A stretch of 64,000 nucleotides of DNA from Saccharibacillus sp. CPCC 101409. Lineage in GTDB: Bacteria; Bacillota; Bacilli; Paenibacillales; Paenibacillaceae. The translations under genes and the position numbers were made by a program. Shown here piece by piece: positions 9,354 to 18,438 of the stretch. Location of the stretch: positions 248,001 to 312,000 of the forward strand of contig NZ_JAULSA010000006.1 of the NCBI RefSeq assembly GCF_030518235.1, written 5' to 3'. The number at the start of each line of letters is the position of its first letter. Positions within the stretch are counted from its first letter, which is position 1. The notes below the pieces were generated by a model, which was given only the letters and a program-made list of their open reading frames with translations, was not told the origin of the DNA and made no database searches.

Positions 9354-11303
9354 ATGCGGGAAAACGAACACGAACACGATCGGCAGCGCTCGGGCCGGCC
9401 GGAACGCGAACCAAGCAGCGGCCGGGCCGCCGACAGCCGGCTGGGCACGCCGGTGGAGAACGAAATTCCGATCGCCCGGCCGGCCGCCGGCACGGGGCCG
9501 GCGAGCGGGCTGCGGCGCGAGCGCCAAAGCGCCGAGTCGGCGCCGACGAATCCCGCCGCCGCCGGCGCTTCACCGGCCGGCGGAACCGGTTCGCCCCGCA
9601 CGGCGAACCCGCACCCGGGCCCGAGCCCGGGCGCGCCAAGCGGCGCGGCGCCGGACACGCGGGCCGCTTCGAGCGGCCCGGCTGCCGATACAGCCGGCGC
9701 CGCCGCTGCGGCATCGGCGGCGGACACGGCTTCCGCGCTCAAGCTGCGGAATTCGTTTGCCGCGGACGAAGAAGTTCCGCAGGCTTCGTCTTCCGCGAAC
9801 CGGAGCGCTCTTCGTTCCAACGCGGCGCACGACCGCGAAGAGATTACGGACGAAGACCTGCTTGAACTGACGATCGAAACGTTCAAGGAGAAGCTGCAAA
9901 GCGGCCGCTGGACCTGTCTCCAGCTGACGCAGGCGTATATCGAGCGGATCGGGCGTCTGGACGGCGAACTGAACGCTGTGCTCGAACTCAATCCGGACGC
10001 CGCCGCGCTGGCGAAGCAGCTCGACGACAACTTCGACGAGCTGGGCTCGCTGCCGCTGTTCGGCGTGCCGGTCCTGCTCAAGGACAATATCGATACCGCC
10101 GACAAGATGACGGCGACGGCCGGTTCGCTGGCGCTGGAAGGCCGCCGCGCGCAGAGGGACGCGTTCGCCGCGGCCCGGCTGCGCGAAGCCGGCGCCGTCC
10201 TGCTCGGCAAAGTCAATATGACGGAATGGGCGAATTGCATGTCGTGGAAGATGCCGTCCGGCTACAGTTCGCGCGGCGGCCAGACCCGTAATCCGTACGG
10301 CGATTACCCCGTCGGCGGATCGAGCACCGGTTCGGCCGCCGCGGTGTCGGCCAACTTCGCGCTCGGCGCGATCGGTTCCGAAACGTCGGGCTCCATCGTC
10401 AGCCCGGCGTCGGCCCATTCGGTCGTCGGCATCAAGCCGACCGTCGGCTTGATCAGCCGCAGCGGCGTGATTCCGCTGTCGCTGTCGCAGGACACGCTCG
10501 GTCCGATCGCGCGGACCGTGCTGGACGCCGCGCTGATCCTGGAAGCGATGGCGTTCGGCGACGAAGCGGATGCCTGCACGCTGCTGAAACAGCGGCCGGT
10601 TTCGTTTCTGCCGGAGCGCTCGGCCATGCCCGACAGGCTGAAGGTCGGCGTGGTCGAGTCGTATGCGAAGAAGCTGGACCCGGACACGGCGGCCGTATTC
10701 GAACGGGCGCTGAAAGATCTGGAGCGCGCGGGCATCGAAGTGCGGCGCGGGCTGGAGTTTCCGGCGGACGAGCCGGAAGAAGGATCGGCGCACGGCGATG
10801 CGGAAGAAGCGCAAGCCGACGGCATCGTGCTGCGGCGCGAATTCAAAGCGGCGATCGACGCTTTTCTCGCCGAGCAGCCGCACGGCGAGTTTCCCGCGAA
10901 TCTGGGCGAGCTGATCGCGTTCAACGCGGAGCACGCAGAGCGGCGTCTGCGCTACGGCCAGCATCTGCTGGAAGAGTCCGAAGCGGACGGCGGCGTTATG
11001 GACGACGAAGCGTATATCGAAGGCAAAGCTCGCGGCATCCGCCGAGCGGGCGAACGGGGAATCGACTTTGCGCTGCTCAAATACGGCGTGCACGCGCTTG
11101 TGTTTACCGGCAGCGAAGGCTCCGATCTGGCGGCGCGCGCCGGTTACCCGCTTGTGTCCGTTCCGGCCGGCTATACCGAGTCCGGACAGCCGGTCGGCCT
11201 GCTGCTGTCCGGAACGGCGCTGTCCGATCCGCTGCTGATCGAGATCGCGCACCGGTACGAGCGCAAAGCGAAGCGCCGCAGGCCGCCGGAGCGGTATTCG
11301 TAA
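9354..11303 (+). CDS. Amidase-signature enzyme with long disordered N-terminus
   Basis: The 649-residue protein has an amidase-signature domain from about residue 165. Its Ser-cisSer-Lys triad is visible as Lys in LLKDNIDT (near residue 240), Ser in GGSSTGSAAA (near 321) and Ser in GSETSGSIV (near 345). It should hydrolyse an amide; the GatA-like fold alone does not tell the substrate. The first 160 residues are Ala/Pro/Gly/Arg-rich low-complexity sequence not normally present in the family. They might be translated as given (ATG after a weak AGGGGG) or the true start could be internal. No gatB or gatC neighbour exists, so it is not a tRNA amidotransferase subunit here. Confidence 0.82.
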   Translation: MRENEHEHDRQRSGRPEREPSSGRAADSRLGTPVENEIPIARPAAGTGPASGLRRERQSAESAPTNPAAAGASPAGGTGSPRTANPHPGPSPGAPSGAAPDTRAASSGPAADTAGAAAAASAADTASALKLRNSFAADEEVPQASSSANRSALRSNAAHDREEITDEDLLELTIETFKEKLQSGRWTCLQLTQAYIERIGRLDGELNAVLELNPDAAALAKQLDDNFDELGSLPLFGVPVLLKDNIDTADKMTATAGSLALEGRRAQRDAFAAARLREAGAVLLGKVNMTEWANCMSWKMPSGYSSRGGQTRNPYGDYPVGGSSTGSAAAVSANFALGAIGSETSGSIVSPASAHSVVGIKPTVGLISRSGVIPLSLSQDTLGPIARTVLDAALILEAMAFGDEADACTLLKQRPVSFLPERSAMPDRLKVGVVESYAKKLDPDTAAVFERALKDLERAGIEVRRGLEFPADEPEEGSAHGDAEEAQADGIVLRREFKAAIDAFLAEQPHGEFPANLGELIAFNAEHAERRLRYGQHLLEESEADGGVMDDEAYIEGKARGIRRAGERGIDFALLKYGVHALVFTGSEGSDLAARAGYPLVSVPAGYTESGQPVGLLLSGTALSDPLLIEIAHRYERKAKRRRPPERYS

Positions 11304-11546
11304 GCGCGGGCGTGCCGCAACGGAATCTCGCCCGCGGCCAAAAGGGTTAAAAAATCTTCACTTCTTGCGCGCGGGCAGGAAAAGACCCGCTCGGCAGCGA
11401 AGCCTTGTGTTAAGAAAAACGTTTGAAAACAGGCGATTTCGCCTATAAACACGGCCCGGCGCCGTACAGACAAACAGCCGCAGACGGCGCTCCCGCTGCG
11501 AGATTCGGGAAGACCGATCGGGGTCGGTTACAGGGGAGGGAATTTC

Positions 11547-13787
11547 ATGGAAAAAGACAGAGAGCCGGGCGAAGCGCTGCGGCCGGGCGGCAGCCCGGAA
11601 ACTTACGGTTCCGGCGGACAAGAAGAGCAAGGCGGCGTTCCGGCCGTTTTGACGCAAACGCGGCGGTTGTCGATCCGCCCGTTTACGGCGGAGGAATGGC
11701 AGGCGGCGCTGTCCGATCCGGACGAGGAAGATGCCGCGCGGGGCTGCCGCGAAGAGCTGCGCTCCGGACAGGCGGCCGGCCTGCTGCCGGGACCCGCCGG
11801 CATTTATGCCGTTTTGTCCGCGGCGGGCGGCGAGCGGATCGGGCATATGATCTACCGCCCGCACGCGCAGCCGTTCACGCACGAGCTTGGATGGTTTATC
11901 CGGCCGGAGCACCGGCGAGGCGGCTATGCGTTCGAAGCCGCGGAAGCTTTGCTCGGGCATGCTTTTACCGATCTAGGTCTGCACCGGATTACGGTGTCCT
12001 GCCCGCCCGACAACCGCGCTTCCCGCGAGCTGGCGGAGAAGTTGGGGCTGCGGATGGAAGCGTATTTTCGCCGCAATATCCTCAAAGACGGACAATGGCT
12101 GGACGAGTGCGTCTACGCGCTGCTCGAAGACGAGTGGCGGATTCGCGAGCGGCTATACCGGCCGGAGACTTCGCCTTCGGCAGCGGCGAACGCGGCGGCG
12201 CAAGCGCGCGAGCCGGCTGTACCGGCTAAGGCGCAGGAACGGCAAGGACTTCCGGAAGTGCAGCTCGCGGAAGTATTTGAATCGGCCGACTCTCCCGAAG
12301 TGGTCGGGGCGCCCGCGGATCCGGTTGAAGTCGAAGCCGTCCCGGTTATCGACGTGGCTTCGCTCGAAGCGGAAGGGCACACGATCGATGCGTTCGAACC
12401 GGAAGCAGAACCGCAGCCGGGCATCGGGCAGGCGTTTGAAGCGGCGGCGCCCGACGAGCGGGACCTGACCGCAAACGAAGAATATTTCGAAGCTTCCGGA
12501 ACTTTTGCGGCTCCGGAAGCCGCTGAAACTTTTGGAACGCCCGGTGCTTCCGGCGCGCCCGAATCTTTCGCGGCACCGGAGGTTCCCGAAGCGTCCGGAC
12601 ACGATGAAAGCCAAACTTACGGCGATGTTTCGCGCGATTCCGGCGATCCCGCGTCTTTTGGACATCCGGCTGCTTCCGAGGGTGTTTCCGATCCCTTTAT
12701 CGAAGCTTCCGCCGAACCGTCCGCCGAGTTTTTCGGCGAAACGCAGCAGCCTTCCCCGGATTTCGGCGCCCGGCCGGAGCATCCGGACCCGCCGGAATTT
12801 GCGGAAACGGAATATGAACCCGAGTCCCCGGTAATCGCGGCGGAAGTCACGGAAGCGAGCGGCGAACCCGCCGTGCCGGCGGCCGTGTCGGGAATCGTGG
12901 TCGACGTTCAGCCGGCGCAGGCAGACGTGCCCCTGCCGGACGACGGGCTGATCGAGCAGTGGATCGACGGTATTCCGTTCGTGCTGAAAGAACCGCACGA
13001 TTTCAACTGGCTGGCGCCGTTCGGGCAGGTGTTCCGCGTCTGGGACCGCCAGGATTCCGGCAATATCTCGTTCGGACTTGCGATCGAAGGCCAGCGCGTG
13101 TTTATCAAATACGCGGGCGCGCCGACCGCCGAGTACGAAGGGCGGACGTCCGATGCCGTAAACGCGCTGAGGGAAGCGGCGGACGTTTACCAGACGTTGA
13201 GGCATCCGGAGCTGGTGCGCATGCTGGATCATTTCGAAACGCCGGACGGCTACGCGCTGCTGTTCGAATGGGCGGAAGGTCAACTGCTGCGCCCGGGCGC
13301 CGAACTTCCGGTCGAGCATCCCGATTCCCCGACCGCGAGATTCCGCCATCTGCCGGCCGAACGGCGGATCGCGGCGATGGATGCGATCCTCGATTTTCAT
13401 GCCCATGTGGAGTCGTTAGGATACGTGGCGATAGACTTTTACGACGGCAGTCTGATCTACGATTTCGACACCGGGCGGCTTACGATCTGCGATATCGACT
13501 TTTACCGTCCCAAGCCTTACGTCAACCAAATGGGCCGGATGTGGGGATCGTCGCGCTTTATGTCGCCGGAGGAGTTCGAGCTGGGCGCGCCGATCGACTC
13601 GCGCACAAACGTATTCGCGATGGGTGCGATGGCGTTCAGCCTGCTGGGCGGCGAGCGCGACCGTTCGCGCGAATTGTGGGATGCCGGAGAAGACTTGTAC
13701 CGGGCTGCGCTCAAAGCCGTATCCGAGTTCCGGGAGGAGCGGTACGCTTCGGTACAGGAGATGCTGTCGGATTGGAGAAAGCGGTAG
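11547..13787 (+). CDS. GNAT acetyltransferase - acidic linker - protein kinase-like fusion
   Basis: The 746-residue protein starts at ATG after CAGGGGAGGG. Residues about 40-205 form a RimJ/RimL-type GNAT domain (LGWFIRPEHRRGGYAFEAAE, then LGLHRITVSCPPDNRASREL). Residues 206-465 are a Glu/Pro/Ala-rich linker. Residues 467-746 form a kinase-like domain: lysine in VFIKYAG, catalytic loop AIDFYDGSL, and CDIDFY in the place of DFG. The loop has Ser where the usual magnesium-binding Asn sits. The C-terminal half resembles stand-alone Ser/Thr-kinase-like proteins; the fusion is unusual. Targets are unknown. Confidence 0.72.
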   Translation: MEKDREPGEALRPGGSPETYGSGGQEEQGGVPAVLTQTRRLSIRPFTAEEWQAALSDPDEEDAARGCREELRSGQAAGLLPGPAGIYAVLSAAGGERIGHMIYRPHAQPFTHELGWFIRPEHRRGGYAFEAAEALLGHAFTDLGLHRITVSCPPDNRASRELAEKLGLRMEAYFRRNILKDGQWLDECVYALLEDEWRIRERLYRPETSPSAAANAAAQAREPAVPAKAQERQGLPEVQLAEVFESADSPEVVGAPADPVEVEAVPVIDVASLEAEGHTIDAFEPEAEPQPGIGQAFEAAAPDERDLTANEEYFEASGTFAAPEAAETFGTPGASGAPESFAAPEVPEASGHDESQTYGDVSRDSGDPASFGHPAASEGVSDPFIEASAEPSAEFFGETQQPSPDFGARPEHPDPPEFAETEYEPESPVIAAEVTEASGEPAVPAAVSGIVVDVQPAQADVPLPDDGLIEQWIDGIPFVLKEPHDFNWLAPFGQVFRVWDRQDSGNISFGLAIEGQRVFIKYAGAPTAEYEGRTSDAVNALREAADVYQTLRHPELVRMLDHFETPDGYALLFEWAEGQLLRPGAELPVEHPDSPTARFRHLPAERRIAAMDAILDFHAHVESLGYVAIDFYDGSLIYDFDTGRLTICDIDFYRPKPYVNQMGRMWGSSRFMSPEEFELGAPIDSRTNVFAMGAMAFSLLGGERDRSRELWDAGEDLYRAALKAVSEFREERYASVQEMLSDWRKR

Positions 13788-13845
13788 GGGCCGAACGAAG
13801 ACCGCGGCCGTTCGGGCTTGAAGCCGGAAAGCGGGAAATTCATGC

Positions 13846-13896
13846 AAAAAGGACCTCATGTTCCACAGGCCGCTGTGGGATTTGAAGTCCTTTTTT
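13846..13896. terminator. Bidirectional terminator
   Basis: AAAAAGGAC at 13846-13854 pairs with GTCCTTTTTT at 13887-13896, with an internal CCACAG/CTGTGG stem. It has a T-run in both directions and lies between the convergent kinase-fusion and Rrf2 genes. Confidence 0.85.
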
Positions 13897-13919
13897 GAAC
13901 AAACGCATTGCCTGAAGGG

Positions 13920-14354
13920 TTATGATTCTTTGGCCGCCTGCCCGCCCGAATGATGAAGATGCTGCGGCATTTCGTCCGCAATCCGGCCAATCGTGGTCGC
14001 GCGCAGATGATCGTCCATTTTCTGCTCGGATTCGCGCATGACGCCTTCGATCAGGCAGCCGGGACCGTTGGAGTCGCAGCCTTTGAACAGCGGCGTGGTG
14101 CCTTCGACGGCCTGGATAATCTCCAGAAACGAAATCTCGTATTTGTCGCGCCGCAGACAGTATCCGCCCTGCGCGCCGGAGTAGGAGTCGATCAGCCCGG
14201 CTTTCGCCAGCTTGGTCAGAATCTTGGACAGATAGGTCGGAGAGACCCGCTGCTTCGCCGCCAGCTCCTGAACGCCTACTTTGACGTCCGCGGAGCGGGT
14301 CGCCAGATCGAGCATCGTATGCAGCGCATAGTTCGTGCCTTTGGAATAATTCAT
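13920..14354 (-). CDS. Rrf2-family transcriptional regulator
   Basis: The 144-residue protein has the Rrf2 winged helix (NYALHTMLDLA, then VSPTYLSKILTKLAKAGLI, then the wing SYSGAQGGYCLRRD). I chose ATG 14354, with AAGGGCGG upstream, over the in-frame TTG six bases earlier. Cysteines occur in GGYC and in CDSNGPGC; iron-sulphur Rrf2 proteins usually have three spaced cysteines in this region, so a cluster or a thiol switch is possible but unproven. The divergent GNAT gene 258 bp away is a possible target. Confidence 0.85.
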   Translation of the reverse strand: MNYSKGTNYALHTMLDLATRSADVKVGVQELAAKQRVSPTYLSKILTKLAKAGLIDSYSGAQGGYCLRRDKYEISFLEIIQAVEGTTPLFKGCDSNGPGCLIEGVMRESEQKMDDHLRATTIGRIADEMPQHLHHSGGQAAKES

Positions 14355-14611
14355 CGTCAACCGCCCTTATTTATGGATTGGATGGCCCGGCAGCCAAGCT
14401 GCCATCAAGGCCGGATGTACGGAATGTTCTGTTTCCATTGTCGCAATCCCTGGATTTCTAGTCAATCTTCTTGTAAGATCGTTACACCAGGATTTGGGAT
14501 TTTCCATACGATCCGGGTGGGTTCGAGCGCCAAAGCTTCATTTTCGCAAAAAAAGGATCGCGGCGGCGCACAGCCATATTCCCTCGAAGCGAGGATAATC
14601 AGGAGGCCCCT

Positions 14612-15028
14612 ATGACCATTCAGTATGTCGACAGCCTTGAATCGATTAAGGAAGATTCTTTTGCGGAGGGCTTTTTCGCCGGCTGGCCGAATCCGCCGAG
14701 TCCCGAGACTTTTGTGCGCGTGCTGCACGGTTCGGCTCACGTCGTACTGGCGCTTGACGACGAGAGCGGGCAGATCATCGGCTTTATCAATGCGCTGTCC
14801 GATGGGGTATTGAGCGCTTATATCCCGCTGCTGGAAGTGATTCCGGCGTATCAGAGCCAGGGCATCGGCCGGGAACTTGCGCGGCGGATGCTGAAAAAGC
14901 TGGACGGGCATTATATGGTCGACCTGCTGTGCGATCCGGAGCTGGAAAGCTTCTACGCGCGCCAGGGCATGAGAAAAGCCAACGGCATGATGCTGCGAAA
15001 TTACAAGAAACAGTCGGGTATGTTATAA
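14612..15028 (+). CDS. GNAT-family N-acetyltransferase
   Basis: This 138-residue protein shows the GNAT acetyl-CoA loop in PAYQSQGIGRELARRML and a C-terminal SFYARQGMRK motif. It starts after AGGAGGCCCCT. The acceptor is unknown. The stop codon overlaps the -10 hexamer of a promoter for the next transcript, so the ABC exporter downstream is not simply its operon partner. Confidence 0.82.
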   Translation: MTIQYVDSLESIKEDSFAEGFFAGWPNPPSPETFVRVLHGSAHVVLALDDESGQIIGFINALSDGVLSAYIPLLEVIPAYQSQGIGRELARRMLKKLDGHYMVDLLCDPELESFYARQGMRKANGMMLRNYKKQSGML

Positions 15029-15029
15029 T
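15001..15029 (+). promoter_or_regulatory. Extended -10 promoter for the leader/exporter transcript
   Basis: TGTTATAAT at 15021-15029 is a perfect extended -10. A weak TTACAA sits 17 bp upstream. It overlaps the end of the GNAT gene and would start RNA near 15036, 26 bases before the leader ORF. Confidence 0.7.
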
Positions 15030-15061
15030 TGGCGCACTCAAACTTCAAGGAGGTCGTAAAC

Positions 15062-15118
15062 ATGAGCAGAGCGACGAATCGACGCAGCCGGACGGATAAG
15101 GGCGGCGCGGTTTCCTGA
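15062..15118 (+). CDS. Putative 18-residue leader peptide
   Basis: An ATG with an excellent ribosome binding site (AAGGAGGTCGTAAAC) opens an 18-codon frame beginning MSRATNRRSRTD and ending GGAVS before TGA. The peptide is arginine-rich. It lies 59 bp before the ABC exporter gene on the same predicted transcript, followed by a hairpin that covers the exporter's ribosome binding site. This is the layout of translational or transcriptional attenuators of antibiotic resistance genes such as the leader of bmrCD. The sequence itself is not one I recognise. Confidence 0.6.
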   Translation: MSRATNRRSRTDKGGAVS

Positions 15119-15136
15119 AGCATTAAGGCGATTCGC

Positions 15137-15171
15137 CCCCTTGTCCGTGGAATCACCCACACGGAGAGGGG
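15137..15171 (+). promoter_or_regulatory. Hairpin sequestering the exporter ribosome binding site
   Basis: CCCC (15137-15140) and TCCGTG (15144-15149) can pair with CACGGA (15160-15165) and GGGG (15168-15171). The last two segments are the GGAGAGGGG ribosome binding site of the ABC gene. AAGGG inside the leader ORF (15098-15102) can instead pair with CCCTT (15138-15142), an alternative fold that would free the site. The pairing is read by eye and no folding energy was computed. Confidence 0.6.
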
Positions 15172-15177
15172 TAACGC

Positions 15178-16971
15178 ATGGATTTTTCAAATCCGCGATT
15201 CTCGAAACGGAAGTCTTCGAAGCAGCGGTCTTCGAACGGCAAATTTCCGGTCAAAAAATTTCTGTCTTACTACCGCCCGCATCTGAAATTGTTTACGGCG
15301 GTGCTGGTATGCGCGGCGATCGTATCGGCGGCAAGCCTGGCGCTCCCGCTGCTGGTGCGTCAGCTGACCAAAGAAACGCTTGCAAATGGTAACGCTTTCG
15401 CTATCGGCGAAGCGGTGCGGATCGGCACTGCCATGCTGGCGCTGATCCTGATCCAGAACGCCGGCGGTTACTTTGTGGATTATAAAGGACACGAAGTCGG
15501 CGCGCGGATGGAGCGGGATATTCGCGGCGAGCTGTTTGCGCATATGCAGACGCTGTCGTTCGACTTTCACGACCGCCGCCGGACGGGCGAGCTGATGTCG
15601 AGGCTGACCCACGATCTGCTGCTGCTGTCGGAGCTGTATCATCACGGGCCCGAAGATTATTTGAAATATTCGGTCCGCTTTGTCGGCGCGTTTATCATTT
15701 TGTTTACGATCGACGCGCCGCTGACGCTTACGGTATTCGCTTTTTTGCCGGTGCTGGGTCTGCTGACTTTGGTGTTCAACAAAAAGCTCAACCGTACGCT
15801 CACGCACAACAAAGAGCGCATCGCCGGAGTCAACGAGCAGGCCGAAGACAGTCTGGCGGGCATCCGCGTCGTCCAATCGTTCGGCGGGGAGAAGCTGGAG
15901 AACGGCAAATTCGGACAGGCCAACGAGCGTTTTTTTCGCAGCCGCAAAGCGACGTACCGGGCGGAAGCGCTGTTCTACAACACGTTCGAAACCGTGCTTC
16001 AGCTCATTACGGTCGCGGCGGTGCTGGTCGGAAGCGTGCGGATCGCGGGCAGCCGTCTTGATCTGGCGGACCTGATCGCGTTTCTGCTGTATATCGGCTA
16101 TCTGACCGAACCGGTGCAGCGGCTGGCGCATATGAGCTCGCAGCTGCAGGAAGGCGTGACCGGCTTTCAGCGCTTTATGGAGATTATGCGCACGGTTCCG
16201 TCGGTGGAAGACCGTCCGGACGCCCGCAGGCTCGAGCGTGCCGCCGGCGGCATCGAATTTCGCGGCGTATCGTTTCGCTACGACAGCCGGGAATCCGAGA
16301 CTCTGAACGAACTGTCGCTGCATATCCGGGCGGGCGAGTACGTGGCGCTGGTCGGGCCTTCCGGTTCCGGCAAAACGACACTTTGTTCGCTGATCCCGCG
16401 TTTCTACGACGTACAGGGCGGCGCGGTGCTGCTCGACGGGCGCGATGTGCGCGAGTGGACGCTGGAGTCGCTGCGCGGCGCGGTCGGAACGGTGCAGCAG
16501 GATGTGTATTTGTTCGGCGGCACCGTGGAGGACAATATCCGCTACGGCAGGCCGGACGCGGACGAAGCGCAGATCGTCGAAGCCGCCAGGCAGGCGGGCG
16601 CGCATGAATTTATCGCGGGTCTGCCGCAGGGCTACCGGACCGAGATCGGCCAGCGCGGCGTGCGGTTGTCGGGCGGACAGAAGCAGCGGCTGAGCATCGC
16701 GCGGCTGTTTCTCAAAAATCCGCCGGTGCTTATCCTGGACGAAGCGACGAGCGCGCTCGACAACGAAAGCGAAGCGGCGGTCCGGGAAGCGCTGGACCGG
16801 CTGGCCGTCGGGCGCACGACGCTGGTGGTCGCTCACCGCCTGTCCACGATCCGCGGCGCATCGCGCATCGTCGTCCTGACGGAGCGCGGGATCACGGAGC
16901 AGGGCGCGCACGACGAGCTGCTCGCGCGCGGCGGGATTTATGCGGAACTGTACGCGAAGTCTTTTATCTGA
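15178..16971 (+). CDS. ABC exporter, fused membrane and ATPase domains (BmrA/MsbA-like)
   Basis: The 597-residue half-transporter has six transmembrane helices (about residues 30-320) followed by an ATPase. Visible motifs are Walker A GPSGSGKTT, Q-loop QQDVYLFGG, signature LSGGQKQR, Walker B LILDEATSALD and the H-loop VAHRLST. It should act as a homodimer exporting a drug, lipid or peptide. The leader ORF and hairpin upstream suggest inducible expression, which favours a drug-efflux role. A terminator follows. Confidence 0.88.
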   Translation: MDFSNPRFSKRKSSKQRSSNGKFPVKKFLSYYRPHLKLFTAVLVCAAIVSAASLALPLLVRQLTKETLANGNAFAIGEAVRIGTAMLALILIQNAGGYFVDYKGHEVGARMERDIRGELFAHMQTLSFDFHDRRRTGELMSRLTHDLLLLSELYHHGPEDYLKYSVRFVGAFIILFTIDAPLTLTVFAFLPVLGLLTLVFNKKLNRTLTHNKERIAGVNEQAEDSLAGIRVVQSFGGEKLENGKFGQANERFFRSRKATYRAEALFYNTFETVLQLITVAAVLVGSVRIAGSRLDLADLIAFLLYIGYLTEPVQRLAHMSSQLQEGVTGFQRFMEIMRTVPSVEDRPDARRLERAAGGIEFRGVSFRYDSRESETLNELSLHIRAGEYVALVGPSGSGKTTLCSLIPRFYDVQGGAVLLDGRDVREWTLESLRGAVGTVQQDVYLFGGTVEDNIRYGRPDADEAQIVEAARQAGAHEFIAGLPQGYRTEIGQRGVRLSGGQKQRLSIARLFLKNPPVLILDEATSALDNESEAAVREALDRLAVGRTTLVVAHRLSTIRGASRIVVLTERGITEQGAHDELLARGGIYAELYAKSFI

Positions 16972-17016
16972 TCGGAAGCAGGCGAAGATGATCCACGTTT
17001 ATAAGCAGGCGGACGA

Positions 17017-17050
17017 AAAACGGCTCTTTCCCCGGGGGAAGAGCCGTTTT
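17017..17050. terminator. Bidirectional terminator
   Basis: AAAACGGCTCTT (17017-17028) and AAGAGCCGTTTT (17039-17050) form a perfect 12-bp stem with a short tract of Ts on either strand. It lies between two convergent genes. Confidence 0.85.
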
Positions 17051-17063
17051 GGCACGGTTTATC

Positions 17064-18275
17064 TTATTCGTGCACGTACCTGCCGCCGCGTCCCGCGAAC
17101 AATCCGGTCGCCAGGTAAACGGCGATGATGCCGAACATAATCACGTACGGAACCGTCCAGCCGCCGGTCATATCGTGCAGCGCGCCGTAAGCGAGCGGTC
17201 CGCAGCCGGCGAGCAGGTAGCCGACCGACTGGGCCATGCCCGACAGATCGGCCGCTTCCGCGGCGCTGGATGTGCGCAGCGAGAAGAACATCATGACCAG
17301 GCTGAACGAGAAACCGCCGGCCAGGCTGAAGAATACGATGGCGATTACGATAATCGTCAGCGAGCCGCCGGCAAACAGGAAGCCCAGGATGCCGAGCACG
17401 TAGCTGGCCGCCGTCATGAGCACGAGCGGCCGCTGGTCTTTGACTTTGGCCGCCATGATCGGCGCGATGAAGTTCACCGGGATCATCAGCAGCTGGAACA
17501 GCGACAGCATGTAACCCGCGATCGTCGCGTCGAGATGCTGCGCGTGCATCATATTCGGCATCCAGGCGACCATGATGTAATAGATGGACGACTGCATGCC
17601 CATATTGATCGTGACGGACCAGGCCAGCGGCGAACGCCAGATGCTGCGCTTGGGCACGTCGGGCGCGGTAGCGTTGGCCGCGCGCGTATTGCGCCGCAGC
17701 TGCGGCAGCCAGACGATCAGGCCGATCGCGGACAGGATCGTCCAGATCAGCAGCGAGCCGCGCCAGCCGAGGCTGGTATTTGCCACCGGCACGCTGATTG
17801 CGGCCGCCGTCGAAGCGAAGATCCCCATCATGATCGAATACAATCCGGTCATGACGCCGATTTTTTGCGGGAATTCCCGCTTAATGATGCTCGGCAGCAG
17901 CACGTTGAATACGGCGACCGCAAGACCGATCAGGAACGTGCCGGCCATCAAGGAGAAGACGCCGCCGAACGGGCGGAACAGGCTGCCGATCACGATCAGC
18001 ACGAGCGAGACGAAGATCATGCGTTCGGCGCCGTAGATGCGCGCCCATTTGGCGACGAAAGGCGACAGCAGCGCGAAAGCGAGCAGCGGCAGCGTCGTCA
18101 GGAAGCCGGCCATCGTGCTCGATAGCGAGAGCGCGTCGCGAATCGACTCGATAATCGGGCTGAGCGAGGTAATATGGGTGCGCAGGTTGGCGGCTACCAG
18201 CAGAATGCCGGCGAGCAGCAAATAATAGACGCCGTTCGAGGCGTCTTCCGTACGCGGAAGTTCGGTTTTTTTCAT
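17064..18275 (-). CDS. MFS transporter of the CynX/NimT family
   Basis: This 403-residue protein has about 12 hydrophobic helices and the CynX/NimT start (AANLRTHITSLSPIIESIRD). Related proteins include cyanate permease CynX and B. subtilis YycB; the true substrate is unknown. The GntR/FCD regulator lies just upstream on the same strand, 163 bp away, an arrangement that suggests the regulator controls this carrier. Confidence 0.85.
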   Translation of the reverse strand: MKKTELPRTEDASNGVYYLLLAGILLVAANLRTHITSLSPIIESIRDALSLSSTMAGFLTTLPLLAFALLSPFVAKWARIYGAERMIFVSLVLIVIGSLFRPFGGVFSLMAGTFLIGLAVAVFNVLLPSIIKREFPQKIGVMTGLYSIMMGIFASTAAAISVPVANTSLGWRGSLLIWTILSAIGLIVWLPQLRRNTRAANATAPDVPKRSIWRSPLAWSVTINMGMQSSIYYIMVAWMPNMMHAQHLDATIAGYMLSLFQLLMIPVNFIAPIMAAKVKDQRPLVLMTAASYVLGILGFLFAGGSLTIIVIAIVFFSLAGGFSFSLVMMFFSLRTSSAAEAADLSGMAQSVGYLLAGCGPLAYGALHDMTGGWTVPYVIMFGIIAVYLATGLFAGRGGRYVHE

Positions 18276-18438
18276 GGATAATCAAGCTCCGTTCCCGCCG
18301 CTTTGGCAAGCGGCATAAATATAAAGGGCCGGCTTTCGATCCGTGCTCGGGCGGCCGTAACCGCTGCGGAGCGCGCAGAGAAAGCTTATCGTCCCGGGTT
18401 TTCTTCGGTTGGTCGAAGCCTCTTTGCGTAAAAGCGGC

